DNA of 17,069 nt from AC-32 sp049644305 (GCA_049644305.1 JBARRQ010000090.1:1-17069), one strand, 5' to 3'. Counted from the stretch's first letter, positions 1 through 8,003 are shown. A program made the numbers and translations. Notes: a model not told the origin generated them from the letters alone.

Positions 1-51
1 GCCGCCGTCGCCTGGGTCGTGGTCATCCAGGTCATCCGACGGACGGTGTAA
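1..51 (+). CDS. C-terminal end of a membrane protein (partial)
   Basis: The first 17 codons read in frame to a TAA stop at 49-51. They encode a hydrophobic valine/isoleucine-rich stretch (AAVAWVVVIQVI) followed by RRTV. This looks like a last transmembrane helix with a short positively charged cytoplasmic tail. The next gene's ATG follows the stop with no gap, so the two are very likely co-transcribed. Too little is present to name a family. Confidence 0.55.
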   Translation, partial: AAVAWVVVIQVIRRTV

Positions 52-1023
52 ATGCGGCGCGGCCTGGTCGCCCTCGTCGCCGGCGTTGCACTCGGGGTGC
101 CCGGCACGGCGAGCGCACACCTCCGCACAAGCCGATCGGCCGTCGACTACCGGGCAAGCGTCTCTCCCCTGGGGCCGCTCACGGGAGCAGTTGCGGTACG
201 CGTCTACCCCGCCGACCTCGCGGTCGGACTGACAGCGCTCGACAACCACCGCGTCGTCGTTCTCGGCTACCTCGACGAGCCGTTTCTTCGTCTCGGGCCG
301 GCCGGCGTCTCCGTCAACGAATCGTCCTTGACGGCGGCTGGGGTCGGACTGATCCGGAACCGACTTCCCGGAGATCGGCCACTGTGGCGACCGCACGGGA
401 GCCGCGCGAGCATCGTCTGGCACGACGTCCGGGTTCGGCGCCTACCACCCGGCGTCGGCCACGGGCACTGGTCGCTGCCCCTGCTTGTCGATGGCCGCCG
501 CGCGTCGATTGAGGGCGAGACCTGGCGGGCGGATCCGCCACCGGCCTGGCCGTGGATCGCACTAGGAGTGTTCTTCGCGGGTGCTGCCGGGCTCTTGCTC
601 GTGCGGCGGCCGATGAAGGCGGTCCGGGTTGCATCGACTTCTTTCGGCGGCCTGGCTGCGGCGGCGACGCTCACGACTGCGATCGGGTTCGCCGCAACAT
701 CCACTGCCTCCGAGGGCGCGTGGGTCGAGAGCGCCAACGAGATCGCCTTCGTTCTCGTCGGCGCGGTCTTCCTTGTCCGCGGGTCCCGCGACGCGAGGGC
801 GCTGGCGGGCGGTGCGCTCGGGCTGCTCGCGCTCGCCGTCGGGCTGACGAAGCTGCCCGTGTTCGTGCACGGAATCGTGCTTTCGCTTCTCCCCGGCCAA
901 GCGGCGCGACTGGCGGTCACCCTCGCGATCGCCGCGGGCGCGGCAGCCGCGATCCTCGGGCTGGTCGTCTTCTTCGACGTCCTCGAGCACTACGAGGAGC
1001 CGGCGCTTCAGCGCCACGTCTAG
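52..1023 (+). CDS. Secreted-domain multi-pass membrane protein of unknown function
   Basis: The 323-residue protein starts with a signal peptide (residues 1-22, ending Ala-Ser-Ala before His23). An extracytoplasmic domain runs to about residue 163. About five hydrophobic segments follow, near 166-184, 193-215, 229-243, 248-277 and 285-311. Residues 68-91 contain VVVLGYLDEPFLR followed by a GVSVN segment. This resembles a motif I recall from uncharacterised actinobacterial membrane proteins, a family-level impression only. There are no obvious catalytic residues or cysteine metal sites. The ATG directly abuts the upstream stop codon. The gene ends in a CTAG shared with the convergent downstream gene. 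Confidence is high that the gene is real; its function is unknown. Confidence 0.8.
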   Translation: MRRGLVALVAGVALGVPGTASAHLRTSRSAVDYRASVSPLGPLTGAVAVRVYPADLAVGLTALDNHRVVVLGYLDEPFLRLGPAGVSVNESSLTAAGVGLIRNRLPGDRPLWRPHGSRASIVWHDVRVRRLPPGVGHGHWSLPLLVDGRRASIEGETWRADPPPAWPWIALGVFFAGAAGLLLVRRPMKAVRVASTSFGGLAAAATLTTAIGFAATSTASEGAWVESANEIAFVLVGAVFLVRGSRDARALAGGALGLLALAVGLTKLPVFVHGIVLSLLPGQAARLAVTLAIAAGAAAAILGLVVFFDVLEHYEEPALQRHV

Positions 1024-1952
1024 CGCTTGGGCGGCTCGATTCGAACCGGCCGGTCGAACGCGACGTAGCGGTGGAACATGAAGTGCGCTGCGGCCGTCAT
1101 CCGCAGCTGGAGCGTTCGGTAGCTGCGCCGGTCGATCCAGGCCGTGAACCAGGCTGGGATGGTCGGGTTGGCGAACGAGACGATCCAGACGGAGTGGCCG
1201 CCGACTCTGCTCGTGCCGAGCAGGCGCGCGTTCGTGGTCACACCGTCCCAGGTCGGCTGCGGGACCTGCAGCGCCGGGATCTGGGAGCTGCGGACCCAGG
1301 AGCCGCCGGGGCTGTTCTGGTCCCAGCGGCGGCGCCCGATCACGACCGCGGCCCCGCCGCCACGAATCTGGTACGAGAGGCGGTCGGGCGCGACCAGGCG
1401 CCACGTGGTGAGGAGACCCCCGGTCGGCCCGGACCGGAGCGACTCGACGTAGACGAGGCTGCTCAGCCGGTTGAAGACGCGCGTCGCCCGCTTCACGATC
1501 CCGGCTGCCGGCGATGTCGCCACGGGAAGGCGGAAGAGGACCGGGCCGCCGGGCAGCAGCACCTCGACCCTCCGTGCTCTGGCCGGCGCGCCCGCGCGGT
1601 AGCAGCCGGGACCGCACGACCGTGCGCGGAGAAGCGTCGCGCCCACTCGGAACGAGACCGAGAGCCCCGACTCCGCGTCTCCGCTTCCGCTCAGCACTGT
1701 CGCGGTCAGCCGCGGTCGCGATCCCTGCTCGACCGCCAGTGCGACGGCCCGGCTGCCGGCTTCGCCGGCCAGCAGCAGCGCCCCGCGAGGTGGAGGTGAC
1801 GGCGTACGGGAGCTGGCAGCCGGCACCAAGCGGCCTGTACCGACCGCCGAGCCGCCGCCGGAGCTCAACCAGGCGGGCACGACGACTCCTGCGGCTGCGA
1901 CCGCGAGAATGACGCCGACGCCCACGAGGACGCGCTGCGAACGTCTGCTCAC
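1020..1952 (-). CDS. Membrane-anchored protein with YtkA-like and LolA/LppX-like regions
   Basis: I choose the GTG at 1950-1952, giving 310 residues. The frame stays open further upstream, but that part lies antisense to the divergent gene. The N-terminus (SRRSQR, then a hydrophobic stretch at about 8-27) is an uncleaved anchor or signal with no lipobox cysteine. A beta-rich region at about 65-145 resembles YtkA/FixH-like domains. Residues about 150-310 resemble LolA/LppX-type lipoprotein-carrier folds: a YVES-like strand early, W-rich strands, and a final FDRPVRIEPP resembling the end of those domains. Both assignments are by eye and tentative. No Shine-Dalgarno sequence is evident. The stop overlaps the convergent gene in CTAG. 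A role in the extracytoplasmic face of the envelope is likely; ligand and partner are unknown. Confidence 0.7.
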   Translation of the reverse strand: MSRRSQRVLVGVGVILAVAAAGVVVPAWLSSGGGSAVGTGRLVPAASSRTPSPPPRGALLLAGEAGSRAVALAVEQGSRPRLTATVLSGSGDAESGLSVSFRVGATLLRARSCGPGCYRAGAPARARRVEVLLPGGPVLFRLPVATSPAAGIVKRATRVFNRLSSLVYVESLRSGPTGGLLTTWRLVAPDRLSYQIRGGGAAVVIGRRRWDQNSPGGSWVRSSQIPALQVPQPTWDGVTTNARLLGTSRVGGHSVWIVSFANPTIPAWFTAWIDRRSYRTLQLRMTAAAHFMFHRYVAFDRPVRIEPPKR

Positions 1953-1994
1953 TTCAAGAAAGCTAGCGGCAGCCGTTGGTAACGTCGGGGAGAC

Positions 1995-3311
1995 GTGCTC
2001 TTTCGGCAGCTCGTGGACGACGACCTCGGCTGCGCGTCCTACGTGATCGGCGACGAGGCAGCCGGCGAGGCTGTCGTCGTCGACCCCGCGTACCGGATCG
2101 AGCCCTACGTCGAGGAGGCGAAGCGCAGCGGCGTTCGAATCGTCCGCGTGCTCGAGACGCACACCCACGCCGATCACGTCTCAGGTCACGGCCGGCTCGC
2201 CCTCGAGCACGACGTCCCGGTCAGCATCCACGCCCTCGCCAAGCCGAGCTTCCCCTTCGATCCGGTCGTGGACGGGCAGGAGCTGACGGTGGGATCGGTC
2301 ACGATCGGCGTCATGCACACGCCGGGGCACCGTCCCGAGCACTGCTGCTATCTCGTAGAGGGGCACCTCCTCACGGGAGACTCGCTGCTGGTCGGCGACG
2401 CGGCGCGGCCTGACCTGGCCGTCGACGCGCGCGAGGGCGCAGAGGCCATGTACAGCTCCTTGCAGCGACTCGCCGGGTTGCCGGACGAGGTCGAGGTCGA
2501 TCCCGGCCACGTCGCCGGCTCGCTCTGCGCGAGCGGGATCAGCTCGGCTCGCTCTTCCACCGTTGGCGCGGAGCGCCGCTCGAACCGGGCGCTCTCCTAC
2601 GCGGACGCAGAGGAGTTCGTGGCCGCCCACGCCAGTGTCTCCGCGCCGCGGCCTCCTACCGTCGAGCGCGTGGTCGCCCTCAACCGCGGGCCGTTTGTCG
2701 GCGCTCCGGAGCCGCTCGGGCCCGTCGACCGTTTCGACGGCCAAATCCTCGACGTCCGCTCACCGCATGAGTTCGCCGCGGGACACGTCGCCGGGGCCCT
2801 CAACGTGCCGGTGTCCGGCACCTCGCTCGGGACGAAGGCCGGCTTCCTCCTCGACCTGGAGCGGCCGGTCGCGATCCATGCCTCCTCGCCTGAAGACGCC
2901 GAGACGGCGGCGAGACGCCTTCGAGCCGTGGGGTTAATGGATCTCGCCGGCTACCTGGTCGAGCCGGAGACGCCGGAGCGCTTGGAGCCGATATCGCTCG
3001 ACGAGCTGGAGGGCCTCATGGCCGACGACGCCGTCGAGGTGATCGACGTGCGCGAGAAGGACGAGCGCGACGAGGGCTACATTCCGGAGAGCCGGCACGT
3101 CCCCTACCGGCTCGTCGGGGCCTACGCCGACGAGCTCGAGAACGGCCGCGCAGTCGTCACCGTCTGCGAGAGCGGCGCCCGGGCCGCCGTGGCCGCCAGC
3201 GTGCTCGCCGCCCACGGGATCCCGGCACGCCCGCTTCTCGACGCCGGCATCCCGGACTGGGAAGGGCGCGGCCACACCCTGACCAGCTTTCGCCGCTGCG
3301 GCTCAGGCTGA
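1995..3311 (+). CDS. CstB-like persulfide dioxygenase with two rhodanese domains
   Basis: This 438-residue protein has an N-terminal metallo-beta-lactamase fold of the persulfide dioxygenase group. The signature T-H-T-H-A-D-H occupies 55-61 (His56, His58, Asp60, His61). His112 lies in HTPGH, Asp129 in TGDSLL, and His172 in DPGH. By alignment with ETHE1, His56, His112 and Asp129 would bind the iron. A GSLC motif places Cys178 near the active site. The first rhodanese domain (about 245-322) keeps LDVRSPHEF but has no catalytic cysteine in its loop. The second (about 333-435) has Cys391 in the loop CESGAR and should be active. Dioxygenase, dead rhodanese, live rhodanese is the order known for staphylococcal CstB, which oxidises persulfides and yields thiosulfate. 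Start is GTG, with GGGGAG just upstream. Cytosolic. Confidence 0.88.
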   Translation: MLFRQLVDDDLGCASYVIGDEAAGEAVVVDPAYRIEPYVEEAKRSGVRIVRVLETHTHADHVSGHGRLALEHDVPVSIHALAKPSFPFDPVVDGQELTVGSVTIGVMHTPGHRPEHCCYLVEGHLLTGDSLLVGDAARPDLAVDAREGAEAMYSSLQRLAGLPDEVEVDPGHVAGSLCASGISSARSSTVGAERRSNRALSYADAEEFVAAHASVSAPRPPTVERVVALNRGPFVGAPEPLGPVDRFDGQILDVRSPHEFAAGHVAGALNVPVSGTSLGTKAGFLLDLERPVAIHASSPEDAETAARRLRAVGLMDLAGYLVEPETPERLEPISLDELEGLMADDAVEVIDVREKDERDEGYIPESRHVPYRLVGAYADELENGRAVVTVCESGARAAVAASVLAAHGIPARPLLDAGIPDWEGRGHTLTSFRRCGSG

Positions 3312-3364
3312 CGCGGCGAGTAATGCCTCCGCCCGGCGAGCGAGGCCCGGTCTGGACCACATCG

Positions 3365-4534
3365 CTACCTCAGCCGCTCGACCGTGTAGCCGAGGCTCCG
3401 CAGTGATTCGAGAAGCACCGAGCAGTGGTGCTCGTCGCGCATCGCAACCGTGAGCTCGACCTCGGTCTCGGTGACGGGGATTTCCATCCCCTCGCGATGG
3501 TGCTCGAGCGAGATGACGTTCGCCCGCTCCTGCGCCACGAGCGAGAGCAGCTTGATCAGCTCGCCCGGCCGGTCCGGGAGTCGCGTCCTCAGGACGAGGT
3601 AGCGCCCGGCGATCGTCAGGCCGTGACGCATGACCGAGATGAGCATCGTCGGGTCGATGTTCCCGCCCGAGAGCAGTGCGAGCGCCGGGCCTTCCCCGCC
3701 GGCCTTTCCGGCGAGCAGCGCCGCGATGCTGACAGCGCCCGCTCCCTCGACAACGAGCTTCGAGCGCTCCAGCAGGAGGACGATCGAACTGCAGATCTCC
3801 TCGTCCGTGACGCTGACGAGCTCGTCGAGCGTCTCCTCGAGGATGCGGCCGGTGAGCTCTCCGACCGACTTGACCGCGATCCCGTCGGCGATCGTCCAGC
3901 CCTCGAGCCCGGCCTGCACGCCCACGATCCGGATCCCGGGCTTCAGCGCGCGCAGCACGAGCGAGATTCCGGAGGCCAGGCCGCCGCCTCCGACCGGGAT
4001 CACCACGGTCTCGACATCCGGCATCTGTTCGGCGATCTCGAGACCGATCGTGCCCTGGCCGGCGATCACCTTCTCGTCCTCGTACGGGTGCACGAACGTC
4101 GCTCCGGTTGACTCGACGTAGGCGAGTGCGGCTGCAAGCGCGTCTTCGAAGGTCGCTCCCTGTAGCTCGGCCTTCGCGCCGTAGGTCTTGGTCGGTTCGA
4201 CCTTCGCCATCGGCGCGTCCTGCGGCATGAAGATGATCGCCTTGATCCCGGCCTCGCGGGCCGCCCACGCAACGGCCTGGCCGTGGTTGCCCGCGCTCGC
4301 GGCGACGACTCCGGCGCGGCGCTCGCGGTTCGAGAGCATCGCGATCTTGTTGACGGCGCCCCGGACCTTGAAGGAGCCCGTTCGCTGGAGGTTCTCCGCC
4401 TTCAGCCAGACCTCGCGCCCGGTCAGCCGGCAGAGCGTCTCCGAGCCGTAGACGGGAGTGACCCGTGCGACGCCGTCGAGACGCGCACGCGCCTCCTCGA
4501 CGTCACTCAGCGTCGGTGCTGTCTCCACCGCCAA
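3365..4534 (-). CDS. ilvA: Threonine ammonia-lyase (threonine dehydratase) with C-terminal ACT domain
   Basis: A PLP enzyme of fold type II that deaminates threonine to 2-oxobutyrate and ammonia. Lys56 in TGSFKVRGA is the Schiff-base lysine. SAGNHGQ (80-86) and the glycine loop PVGGGGLASG (180-189) bind substrate and PLP phosphate. Residues from about 315 form one ACT-like domain. At 389 residues it matches the short, single-ACT form rather than long biosynthetic IlvA, so a catabolic tdcB-type role is possible. The TTG at 4534 is supported by AAGGTG (4542-4547) seven nt upstream. A GTG two codons later is the alternative. Either start lies inside the end of meaB, giving a 26-32 nt overlap and likely translational coupling. 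Substrate could also be serine. Confidence 0.9.
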   Translation of the reverse strand: MAVETAPTLSDVEEARARLDGVARVTPVYGSETLCRLTGREVWLKAENLQRTGSFKVRGAVNKIAMLSNRERRAGVVAASAGNHGQAVAWAAREAGIKAIIFMPQDAPMAKVEPTKTYGAKAELQGATFEDALAAALAYVESTGATFVHPYEDEKVIAGQGTIGLEIAEQMPDVETVVIPVGGGGLASGISLVLRALKPGIRIVGVQAGLEGWTIADGIAVKSVGELTGRILEETLDELVSVTDEEICSSIVLLLERSKLVVEGAGAVSIAALLAGKAGGEGPALALLSGGNIDPTMLISVMRHGLTIAGRYLVLRTRLPDRPGELIKLLSLVAQERANVISLEHHREGMEIPVTETEVELTVAMRDEHHCSVLLESLRSLGYTVERLR

Positions 4535-5495
4535 CCTTGAACACCTTTCTCATGATCTCGCGAACCGCGGTGAGCGGGTCGAGCTGCCGCTGCTGAACCT
4601 CGTCGAGCAGCCGTCGCAGCTCGGGATCCTCCGCGACGGCGCGCTCGAGATGGGACTTCGCCCGAGCCGACGCGACTGCGAAGACCTCGCCGGCGAGGTT
4701 GCGCCGGCGCTGCTCCTCGAGCCTGTCGTCCGCCTCGAGAAAGGCTCGGTGCTCCTCGATCTTCTCCCACAGCTCCGGCACATTCTCGCCGCGCACGGCG
4801 TCGGTGAGGACGATCGGCGGGCGCCAGGCGCTCTCTTTGTCGAGGGAGAGCACCGAGCGGACCTCGGTCAGCATCGTCTTCGCCGTGGGATGGTCCATCT
4901 TGTTGATCGCGATCACGTCCGGAATCTCCATGATCCCAGCCTTCAGCGCCTGGATCGAGTCGCCCGACCCGGGCATCAGCACGAGCACGACCGTATCCGC
5001 GATCGAGATCACCTCCACCTCGCCCTGGCCGGCGCCGACCGTCTCCACGAAGACCAGGTCCTTGCCGGCTGCGTCGAGGAGGAGCATTGCCTGAAGGGTC
5101 GCTTCCGCGAGACCGCCGAGGTGGCCTCGCGTCCCCATCGAGCGGATGAAGACCTCTGGGTCGAGGAAGTGGTCGGAAAGGCGAATCCGGTCGCCGAGGA
5201 GCGCTCCCTGCGAGAACGGGCTCGACGGGTCGACCGAGATCACGCCTACGGAGCGCTGTCTGCTGCGGACGTGACGGACGAGCGCGCTGATCAGGCTCGA
5301 CTTGCCGACTCCCGGCGGGCCGGTGATGCCGACCGCGTACGCCTGGCCGGTCTCGGGGTAGAGGTCACGCACGAGCTCGTAGGCGAGCGGCTCCGAGTTC
5401 TCGACGAGGGTGATCGCCCTCGCGAGCGCGCGGCGGTCGCCGGCCCGGACGCCGGCCGCGAGTGTTTCGCTCGTGAACTCATGCCGTGCGGCCAT
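4503..5495 (-). CDS. meaB: MeaB/ArgK-family G-protein, methylmalonyl-CoA mutase chaperone
   Basis: A 330-residue P-loop GTPase of the MeaB group. It protects and reloads adenosylcobalamin-dependent methylmalonyl-CoA mutase and related mutases. The Walker A GPPGVGKSS is at 59-67. The DPSSPFSQGALLGDR block at 89-103, ETVGAGQGEVE at 151-161 and NKMD at 198-201 are all family hallmarks. The helical C-terminal part (about 260-320) fits the dimerisation region. No mutase gene is in the window, so its client must lie elsewhere. ATG start at 5493-5495, with no strong ribosome-binding site. It sits 35 bp after the MFS gene and overlaps the threonine ammonia-lyase. The old name ArgK (arginine transport kinase) is considered a misassignment for this family. 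Confidence 0.93.
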   Translation of the reverse strand: MAARHEFTSETLAAGVRAGDRRALARAITLVENSEPLAYELVRDLYPETGQAYAVGITGPPGVGKSSLISALVRHVRSRQRSVGVISVDPSSPFSQGALLGDRIRLSDHFLDPEVFIRSMGTRGHLGGLAEATLQAMLLLDAAGKDLVFVETVGAGQGEVEVISIADTVVLVLMPGSGDSIQALKAGIMEIPDVIAINKMDHPTAKTMLTEVRSVLSLDKESAWRPPIVLTDAVRGENVPELWEKIEEHRAFLEADDRLEEQRRRNLAGEVFAVASARAKSHLERAVAEDPELRRLLDEVQQRQLDPLTAVREIMRKVFKVGGGDSTDAE

Positions 5496-5530
5496 AGACA
5501 GGATGCTAGACCGCGAGGCTGGGAAGGACG

Positions 5531-6820
5531 CTAGAGCCCGCCCGGCCCCGGCTCGGCGGCAGGAGCCGAGACGGACAGCGTTTGCGGCTCGAGAGCGGGC
5601 GGTTGCTGCGTCTGTGCCGCTCGGCGGGCGAGGGCGAGACCGACCAGCCCCGCCGCGGCTGCGGTCGCGGAAGCGCCTGCCCAGACCCAGCGTGGGCCAA
5701 AGTCGTCCGTCAGCCGTCCGGCGAGGACCATGCCCAGCGTCAACAAGGCAACGTTCGTGCTCATCAGGAAAGCGAAGGCCCGCCCCCTGAGGGCATCGGG
5801 CGTGCCTCGCTGCACGAGCAGCGCGTTGCAGACGACCGCGGTCCCGTTACCGCAGCCGCTGATCACGACGCAGGGAGCCGCGGTCCAGACGTTCGGTGCG
5901 GCTGCGGCCGCGCCCACCCCGAGCGCCATCAGTCCAAACGAGATCCCGTAGACGTTCGGAAGCCCGCGCCGCTCGATCCAGGCTCCGGCGAGAAATGCGC
6001 CAACGGCGAGACCGAGACCGGCGCAGCCCATCATCAGGCCGAGCCCGAACCGGCCCGCCGAGAAGGTTCGGAAGGCGAGGCGGGGCTCGGCGACGTTCAC
6101 GGCAGCGCTCGAGAACATGGCGACGTTCCAGGCAATCAGCACCGTCCGGAGCGCGCGGGAGCGAACCGCCAGCGCGAAGCCGTCTTTCAGATCTCGCAGG
6201 TGGCCCCGACTTGGGGCCGCCGTTGCCTGCAGCAAGCGTCCGGGTATCCCGGCGATGAGCGTCGCCGAGACCAGGAACGTCACGGCGTTGACCCAGTACG
6301 CGACGTGTACGCCGGCGACGGCGGCCAGTGCGCCGCCGGCGACCGACCCGAGGGCCCAGGTCAGGTTGTCGACCGCTTGGAGCAGCGAGTTCGCGGCTGG
6401 GAGATCGCGGTCTTCCACCAGGTTCGGGAGCCCTGCGAAGACGGCAGGGCGGAAGAAGCCCGTCGCGACGCCGACCACGGCCGCGAGCACGACGATCTGC
6501 GTGGCGCTCGTCGTGAAGGGCAGTACGGCGAAGGCCCCGAAGCGGACCAGGTCCGCGATCACCATCAGGCTGCGCCGTGAGACCCGGTCGACGAGCGGCC
6601 CGACGAGGAGCCCGATCGCAAAGGTCGGAAGGAGATCGGCGATCAGGAGTGCGGCGATCCAGGCCGAGGAACCGGTGCGCTCGTAGACGTCCACTTCGAG
6701 CGCGACGAGTGCGAGCCATGTGCCTGCGCCAGACCCGAGCGTCGCCAGGAAGAGGCGGCGGAAGCTGGGCGTTCGGCTCAGGAGCCCGAGCCGGCCTGAC
6801 GGCAAGAAGGGGCGGCCCAT
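5531..6820 (-). CDS. MFS transporter, drug/siderophore-exporter type
   Basis: A 429-residue major facilitator superfamily protein with about 12 hydrophobic segments. The cytoplasmic loop after the second helix has the motif-A pattern GPLVDRVSRR (near 73-82). The opening LLSRTPSFRRLFLA, with helix 1 immediately after, resembles the MFS_3/EntS group of proton-driven exporters. Substrate cannot be told from sequence. The last 30 or so residues are a proline/alanine/glutamine-rich tail, probably disordered. ATG start; no clear Shine-Dalgarno. A small palindrome (6826-6836) lies just upstream of the start codon and could be an operator. It precedes meaB by 35 bp and follows hisC by 52 bp on the same strand, so read-through from hisC is possible. 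Confidence 0.85.
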   Translation of the reverse strand: MGRPFLPSGRLGLLSRTPSFRRLFLATLGSGAGTWLALVALEVDVYERTGSSAWIAALLIADLLPTFAIGLLVGPLVDRVSRRSLMVIADLVRFGAFAVLPFTTSATQIVVLAAVVGVATGFFRPAVFAGLPNLVEDRDLPAANSLLQAVDNLTWALGSVAGGALAAVAGVHVAYWVNAVTFLVSATLIAGIPGRLLQATAAPSRGHLRDLKDGFALAVRSRALRTVLIAWNVAMFSSAAVNVAEPRLAFRTFSAGRFGLGLMMGCAGLGLAVGAFLAGAWIERRGLPNVYGISFGLMALGVGAAAAAPNVWTAAPCVVISGCGNGTAVVCNALLVQRGTPDALRGRAFAFLMSTNVALLTLGMVLAGRLTDDFGPRWVWAGASATAAAAGLVGLALARRAAQTQQPPALEPQTLSVSAPAAEPGPGGL

Positions 6821-6825
6821 TGCCA

Positions 6826-6836
6826 GTTACGGTAAC
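6826..6836. promoter_or_regulatory. Short palindrome before the MFS gene (possible operator)
   Basis: GTTACGGTAAC is an 11-nt perfect inverted repeat (GTTAC, one central base, GTAAC). It ends 6 nt upstream of the MFS start codon. The position would suit a repressor site or a leaderless promoter overlap. No regulator gene is adjacent in this window, so the assignment is speculative. Confidence 0.25.
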
Positions 6837-6847
6837 ACCGCCACCTG

Positions 6848-6865
6848 CCCTCAAACGAGGGTTTT
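6848..6865 (+). terminator. Small hairpin with T-run on the + strand, terminator-like
   Basis: CCCTC (6848-6852), loop AAAC and GAGGG (6857-6861) form a 5-bp hairpin. It is followed on the + strand by TTTT (6862-6865). The shape is that of a weak intrinsic terminator for + strand transcription. No + strand gene ends here, so it would only stop antisense RNA through the MFS gene. On the minus strand, downstream of hisC, the T-run precedes the hairpin and gives no terminator. Confidence 0.25.
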
Positions 6866-6872
6866 CCCCGGT

Positions 6873-8003
6873 TTATCGGGCGGGCGTGAGGCCCACGCGG
6901 TCGAGGGCCTCGGCCAGGAGACGATGGTCGTCCTGCGTGCCCACCGTGACGCGAATCGCTCCGGGCGCGCCGAAGCCCTGCGTCGGCCGGACGATCACGC
7001 CCTCGCGCAGAAGCCGCTCGAAGAATGGGCGCGAGTCGTCACCGACCTCCGCGAAGAGGAAGTTGCCGACGGCCGGGCCGGCGGGCTCGATGCCGTGGTC
7101 CCTGAGCACCCCCTCGAGCTCGTCGCGTCCCTCGGCGTTCAGCCGGCGCCGGCGCTCGAGCTCGCCGGGGGAGTCGAGACTCGCGAGTGCGGCCTCCTGG
7201 GCGGGCGTCGTGATGTCGAAGGCGCGCCGGACCTTGCCGATCGCCGTGACGATGGGCGCCGGAGCGAGCGCGTATCCCACCCGGAGGCCGGCTAGGCCGT
7301 AGATCTTGGAGAACGTCCGCAGGACGACGACGCGCCGGCCACGCTTGAGGTAATCCTCGACACCGTCCGGGTAGTCGGCGTCGTCGATGTACTCGAAGTA
7401 CGCCTGGTCGAGGACCGTGAGCACGTGCTCCGGGACTCGATCGAAGTAGGCGTCTAGCTCGGCCTTCGTGTTGGTGGTTCCCGTCGGGTTGTTGGGCAGG
7501 CAGATGTAGACGATCTTCGTACGCGGACCGACGGCGGCGAGCAAAGCGTCGAGGTCATAGCGTTCGTCGCGCAGCGGCACCGTGCGAGGAACGGCGCCGA
7601 GCTTGCGGGCATCGATCACGTAGCTCGGGAACGACGGCCAGCCGCAGACGATCTCGTCGCCGGGCTCGAGCGTCGCCTGGGTCAGGCAATCGACCAGCCC
7701 GTCCGAGCCCGCGCCCGGCGCGACCTCCTCGAACCGGAGGTCGAGCCTTTCCGCGAGTGCGGCGCGGAGGCGATACGCGCCGCCGTCCGGGTATCGGTTC
7801 AGGTCGGGCGCGCAGCGGTCGATGGCCTCGCGGGCCTCGGGGAAGGGGCCGTAGGGGCCCTCATTGGAGGCCAGCTTGACCACGTGGTCGAGCCCGAGCT
7901 CACGCTGCACCTCCTCAACAGGCTTCCCCGGCTCGTACGGCACGAGGTCGTTGACCGCGGGCCTGAAGAAGCTGTCCGCGATCTCCGCGAGCGACCCGGC
8001 CAC
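6873..8003 (-). CDS. hisC: Histidinol-phosphate aminotransferase family
   Basis: A 376-residue fold-type I PLP aminotransferase that matches HisC in length and motifs. HisC converts imidazole acetol-phosphate plus glutamate to histidinol-phosphate. The N-terminal LVPYEPGKPVEEV (20-32) and KLASNEGPYGP (43-53) are typical. GAGSDGL is at 97-103 and LPNNPTG at 169-175. Lys233 in TFSKIYGLAGLRVGY is the PLP lysine. The C-terminal RPTQGFG...IRVTVG contains the phosphate-binding arginines. The frame remains open far upstream, to 8552, but that part runs antisense to pntAA and lacks family similarity. The first suitable start is GTG at 8001-8003, with a weak AGAG upstream. No other his gene is present, so a broader aromatic aminotransferase role is possible. 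Confidence 0.88.
   Translation of the reverse strand: MAGSLAEIADSFFRPAVNDLVPYEPGKPVEEVQRELGLDHVVKLASNEGPYGPFPEAREAIDRCAPDLNRYPDGGAYRLRAALAERLDLRFEEVAPGAGSDGLVDCLTQATLEPGDEIVCGWPSFPSYVIDARKLGAVPRTVPLRDERYDLDALLAAVGPRTKIVYICLPNNPTGTTNTKAELDAYFDRVPEHVLTVLDQAYFEYIDDADYPDGVEDYLKRGRRVVVLRTFSKIYGLAGLRVGYALAPAPIVTAIGKVRRAFDITTPAQEAALASLDSPGELERRRRLNAEGRDELEGVLRDHGIEPAGPAVGNFLFAEVGDDSRPFFERLLREGVIVRPTQGFGAPGAIRVTVGTQDDHRLLAEALDRVGLTPAR

Noticed and set aside
1038..1047. tRNA T-loop-like string (GGTTCGAATC on the minus strand)
   Set aside because: The flanking 5-bp T-stem does not pair, no acceptor or anticodon arms are present, and the bases encode the conserved C-terminus of the minus-strand gene.
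1953..2177. N-terminal extension of the minus-strand anchored protein
   Set aside because: It is antisense to the start of the persulfide dioxygenase. The signal-anchor sequence begins at the GTG at 1952.
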